Shown here: one piece after another, positions 59,401 through 64,000 of the stretch
Position numbering within the stretch: the first letter of the stretch is position 1
Layout of the letters: each line of letters starts with the position of its first letter
Assembly (NCBI RefSeq): GCF_031877795.1
Contig: NC_133933.1
Coordinates: 23,960,029-24,024,028 of the forward strand
DNA: 64,000 bases
Reading direction: 5' to 3'
Source of the DNA: Strix aluco
Lineage: Eukaryota > Chordata > Aves > Strigiformes > Strigidae
Translations under genes and position numbers: made by a program
Notes under the pieces: model-generated
Told to the model about the DNA's origin: nothing
The model's database searches: none
What the model saw: the letters and a program-made list of their open reading frames with translations, nothing else

Positions 59401-62400
59401 CTGCAGGGAGGTGAATGCTTCTGGGATGTGGAGACATGGCAGGAGGGACGGGAGTCCCACAGAGCCCGTGGGAAGCTGTAGGTGAGAGAAGTTACCAAAT
59501 TGCTGGTGTTCCCTCCTGTTGCTCCACAGTTTATCCATCCCAATTCCCCTGTAATCCTCCATTTTTGCATGGGGCAATATATAGAGCATAGAAAGGAAAA
59601 AGACCCCTGGCAAAGGCAGATGCCTGGTGATCAGCCTCCTGTGGACTCCTTTTGGCTCATGGAAAGACTCAGCCTAACCAATTTCTGATGTAAACCAGCT
59701 AATCATCAAAGCTGCAGGTACAGGCTAAATGCTTAGAAAAAAAAAAAAATTCAGCTGAAGACGTTGAAGCACCGAAATGATACCAAGCCTAGTGATGCTT
59801 GGGGTCACCAGCATGCCTGTGGTGCTGATGGGGGGGATGAGACACGGAGCAGAGCTTGCCCAGGGTCTGCCAAGCCACAGTAAGACCCCTTTGCCATGGG
59901 GCCGTCCCAGCTCTATTTCCACACAAGCTCAGGTGGCTTCACAGTGCATGAAGCAGCGCTGGAGGCAGAGGAGCAGCAGCATTAGCATCTCTTCTACCAC
60001 AATACAGTAACTACTGGATTATAAGCTATAAAACCGAACTGCTCTGTGCCATCAGGCTGCCAAACACATCCCTCTTGGTATTCCCTACCCTCCATAAATA
60101 TTTTATTTTATTCCCAAGCAGGTTCCCAGTGAATTGTAACATTTTGCCCACAAGGAAGCAGCAGGTTGCACCCGCTGGGCTGCGCCAATGCTGCAGCTTG
60201 GTGCCGTGCTCCTGGCTCCATGGGATGGGACTGATGTACGTGCCCATTTTTTCCCAGCCCAGAGCTGCACACACTTACCTGATGGCCATCAATGCAAGCT
60301 CGGCCGCCAGCCTCCTCCCTGCACAGATGCATTCTGCATAGCACAAATCCACATCCTAGCACTGCAAATCACTGCCTAACAAGCAGTTTAGTTCTGGCCC
60401 TTTCTCCCTTTGAGGCCACGAGTACCCAGGAATAGCTGCTGGCTTTCTGGTCCCACAGATGCTCCTTTTGGTCTAAAGAAAAATAAATTCTTTTCTTTCA
60501 TTAAAATTGACACCAGGGAAGCCATAGATTTCACATCTCATCCCACCCCATCCCATCCCACCCCTGAGGCAGAGCTGGCCACAGCAGCTTCTATTAAGGC
60601 AATAGAGGCACATGGTGAGTGCGATGCCCGGGGCCCAGGGCACAGGCAAGGGGGAGCATCTGCAGGAGGAAAATTAAGTCCCTCCCTTACCTTAAGCAAC
60701 AAGAAAGAAATTTTCTTTAAAAGCTGCCTTAGCAGCAGGGGAACTTGCTCTTACTCTGCTTAAGTGACTATTGAACAAACTCAGGAAGCTGCTGCCCTCT
60801 CAGCAGTGGCTGGTGCTGCAGCTCATGGAAACAAACGCACGTTTCCCCAGGAATTTTGTGCTTAAAAAAATCCCAACCCTAAAAACATATCGTCGAGGCT
60901 GAACCTTCATTTCTTTTTACAGCAGGAGAAGGAAACTGGGAGCAGCCTCAGCTGTAGCTGGGGTGAGGGGAAGAGAGGCCCTCCTGGGGCTGCAGGGTGA
61001 GCCTCTTCCCTTGGTGGGGGTGTGCAGAGACCTGGACTTGCACCCACGATGCACGAGTCAACAGCCCGACAAGTGCCCAGCGGTTTTAAAGGTTCATTTG
61101 AGACACGAAGGGATCCCAGTTTTCAAGGCTTTTTATTTTTTGGCTCGCTAAGGCATAGTGCTTATCATGCAAGTCAGGTCAAGCAGAGCAGGCCACTGCC
61201 AAAAACAGGTCATGGTGGGAAAACGTTAGCTACAGCCTTTTCTTTGTGGCTACAGACTCGCCACACGTACCCAGGCACTTGGGGGTGTTTCTAGAGCACC
61301 AGCTAGTCCAGAAAGTTATTTTATTTCTTTTTTTTGTAATTGACCTTTTAATCCCAAACAAAGGAAACCAGAGGAAAAGCCACAATGCTGTCAGAAGCAG
61401 ACAGAATTTTGGCAGCGCTGGCACCCTGCCAGCACCCGTTATTTGTGGGAATAAAGCCATTTAGCCATGTAGAAGGAGTCAGGCCCTCAGCCTGCACCCA
61501 AACCCACTCTGTACCCCACCACCCCAAGGGGAGGACATTTTGCAGAGCAAGGGCCACCCTGGTCTCTGGGAAGGATGGAGCAGCCTGGCCAAAAGGCACC
61601 ATGCTTTGCCAGGGAAGCGCTTCACCCTTGCCTGGACATGCCTGAGCGCACGGGGTATCTCCCAGACTAACAACAACGATTAAAAAAACAGCATTTTCCA
61701 TCTGTTATAAAGTATAACTGGCCAGAAGTGGACTAAAACAAGGAAACACAAGGCTGTCTGAGCCGGCAGCGCACGCGCCTGGCTGGGAGGGAGAAGCAGG
61801 AAGAGAAATAGGAAGCGGAGACAAAGAATTTCCTCAACATCCCCCAAAACCACTTCCCGCACGCAGGGAGTCAGGAAGCATTTACGGGAGAGATGCCCAG
61901 CCTGGCCTGAGCAGGGCCGAGGCCCCAGACATTCTCCATGGAAATCGATTAAAGCACAGGGAAATAGATGGCAACTCACAGTCCAAATGCACAGTAAAAA
62001 TCCCACCTGACGTGTCAAGAGCCCTGGATTTGGGGATGCCAAACACATATGTGCTACACCCTAGAAAACAGATGGACCAAGCTCTCCGGGTGTCGCTACA
62101 TCCCCACCCCCAGCAGCAAAACCCCTCCCAACAGCCTGGTGAGGAGTCAGCCACCAGCACCATCCATCCCCTCTGAGCCTGTGGGGTCCCTCATTTCAAC
62201 ACTCCCCTTTGCTCCAGGAGGAAAACAGAGAGGCAGGTTACTTACTTATGGGTTGAGAAATATCATGCACAGGTTAATAACTTGGTCCCAACCCAAGGGA
62301 CAAAAATGCTGGAGCCCCAGAAGATACTTTTTAATTGCTTGCAGCAAGCCGGGAGGAGCTGGTGTGACTTCCCAGCGTGGTTCCCCACATCCAACAGCAC

Positions 62401-64000
62401 CAGGTGACATTTCACATGCCCCAAAAGTGCTGCTGACCAATGAACAGGTTTCGGGCAAATTGTAGGTAGCATTTTTCCTGCTTCCATAGAAATTTTTGGA
62501 TTTACCCACGCTGTTAGGAAGCAGCACTGCCTGGCACGTTGGTTTCCTGGCCCCGCAGCCCTGTTTGCTTCAGGCAGTGCCTGTGGCTGGCCAGCCCTGC
62601 TGCAGAGGCAGGGCCCTGCATCACACATATTTGACCCTTATGTGTTGTAAAGGTGTGTTGTCAGAGCGTTTTTTTTTTTTTTTTTGAAAGCCTCTGTTTG
62701 GTGCATGCAACTACGAAAAATTGTGACTGTTTTTTTCTTATATAAAATGTGTCCTTGTTTTCTTCTTTTTGGTGTGGCTGGCGACCGCCTGCTCAAGGCT
62801 GCTAAATTAAAGCTTTTCGTTGGGGTTTGTTAAATGAGCCTCTTCCTATCAGACTACAAAGGGTTTTTTTAGTTGATTCCTATTATTCACCAGCTTCCTA
62901 CTAATCAGGTTTGCTTTGCTCGGATCCCTTAAGTTTCTCTGGTGGACGAATGCACTGAACACTGACGTGATGTTAGGAGCATCTCTCACGTGCGGGGTGG
63001 GACCAGCTGCCATCGTCAGAGATGGCAGGACACAGTACGAAACTTTGACATGGGATTATACCTTTTTTTTTTTCCTGATCTGTTTGACAGTAGACAATTA
63101 ATGCCCGTAGACGAAGGCGCTTCGTTAGACAGCTCATTAGTTAAGCATGCTTGTACATGTGATTTCTCCTGTCCCCATACATGTGACAAGGGAAGCTGAT
63201 GAATCTATGGGAATTATTTAAATCACCCACGTCCCACACCTAAGACTTAAATACCCTGACAGGCAAAGAAGCACTAATACCTACAACTACATTGCGTTTT
63301 CCCAGTGTCACTACTGTACACAGAAATATTTATAAGTCCTAGAGCACTAACGGTTAACATTTTAGCTAGTTACAAAGGGGTGGAGGGTTAAAGAATTAAG
63401 TTTTCAGGAAGATGACAAGATTATATGCATCGTCAGAAAACTAGCTAATTAAAGCTGCCGTCATGCAAATACTTGGCCATGCTTTACTGTAATAGCACAA
63501 AGCAAGGGGGCTGATGTCGACAGCAGCTTACTGCAGTGTTGCAGCAGGAGGGTCACTGCTTAGCTGAGAGGGAATGAACATATCAGAAGGGGGTGGTATC
63601 TTCTGTAAAAAAAATCTACACTCAAGTGAGAGAGACAACATTTCAGCTGCTTGGTTTTGCTCAACCTATTGGCCAGGATGTTTCATCTGTGAGCTGACAG
63701 GATTTGTTGCCTTTTAAATGTTCCCTTTTTCCTTCACACAATGAACGGCAAAGAGGATCAGCATGTTTAAGTCTCGTTTCTAAGTATAAAGACGCAATTG
63801 ACCCCAGATGTATGAATCCTCGCTAGCTTATAGCCTCCCCACATTACTCCAAGGCACTTGGCCATGCATACAAGTGAGACAAGAAGAGGTGAACCACGAC
63901 TGAAAGTCCCCCCCAAGGCTTTACCCAGCAACTGAAGGATACCTCAAAGTTTCAGCTGTAAGAATAACCTCTAAGGGTCTATTTTAAACCTTTATTATTG
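59401..64000. other. Intergenic, right end of the window
   Basis: No gene recognised. It contains CATCCC/CATCCCACC short repeats at 60537-60564 and a 17-base T-run at 62669-62685. A minus-strand AATAAA at 63991-63996 could mark the 3' end of a gene lying beyond the right edge, but such hexamers are common by chance. The expected neighbour H3-3A was looked for on both strands and not found. Confidence 0.5.
62669..62685 (+). repeat. Poly(T) run
   Basis: 17 consecutive T; no element body identified. Confidence 0.9.

Noticed and set aside
1-64000. Search for prokaryotic-style systems (operons, CRISPR, toxin-antitoxin, phage)
   Set aside because: The DNA is clearly vertebrate: introns, CpG islands, CR1 LINEs and poly(A) signals. 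No regularly spaced repeats or compact gene clusters exist.

Overview
The window is vertebrate nuclear DNA, most likely from a bird. Three vertebrate genes can be read with clean GT-AG exon boundaries: LIN9, MIXL1 and ACBD3. The repeats are of avian type: two 5'-truncated CR1 LINE copies and one probable solo LTR of an endogenous retrovirus. The order LIN9 - MIXL1 - ACBD3, with MIXL1 opposite to the other two, is the amniote arrangement I recall from human 1q42. It is neither prokaryotic nor viral, and I see no operon, CRISPR array, phage or other gene-dense system.

Layout. 1-940 is the last intron and last coding exon of LIN9 (+), followed by a 3'UTR to about 2220. 2220-4330 is intergenic and holds a small orphan CpG island and two exon-like segments with consensus splice sites. 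4330-5562 is MIXL1 (-), two exons split by a 75-nt intron, with a TATA box at 5602-5608, inside a strong CpG island (about 4620-6250). 6250-31300 is a 25-kb gene-poor interval with simple repeats, a probable solo LTR (26132-26893) and possible old DNA-transposon remnants. 31300-52050 is ACBD3 (+): CpG-island promoter, eight coding exons encoding 521 aa, and a long 3'UTR. Introns 1 and 5 each hold a CR1 fragment. 52050-64000 shows no recognisable gene; H3-3A, the expected next gene, is not in the window.

Function. LIN9 is a core subunit of the MuvB/DREAM cell-cycle transcription complex. MIXL1 is a paired-like homeodomain factor of the primitive streak and mesendoderm. ACBD3 (GCP60) is a Golgi scaffold with an acyl-CoA-binding domain and a GOLD domain. 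They are neighbours by conserved synteny and do not form a pathway.

I found no convincing new biological system. The observations most worth checking are the two plus-strand exon-like segments and orphan CpG island between LIN9 and MIXL1, the stop-free 75-nt MIXL1 intron that interrupts homeodomain helix 3, a perfect 15-bp hairpin flanked by 11-bp direct repeats in ACBD3 intron 1, and a sense-oriented CR1 frame kept open by two compensating frameshifts in ACBD3 intron 5. All calls come from reading the sequence and recalled family knowledge; no search was run.
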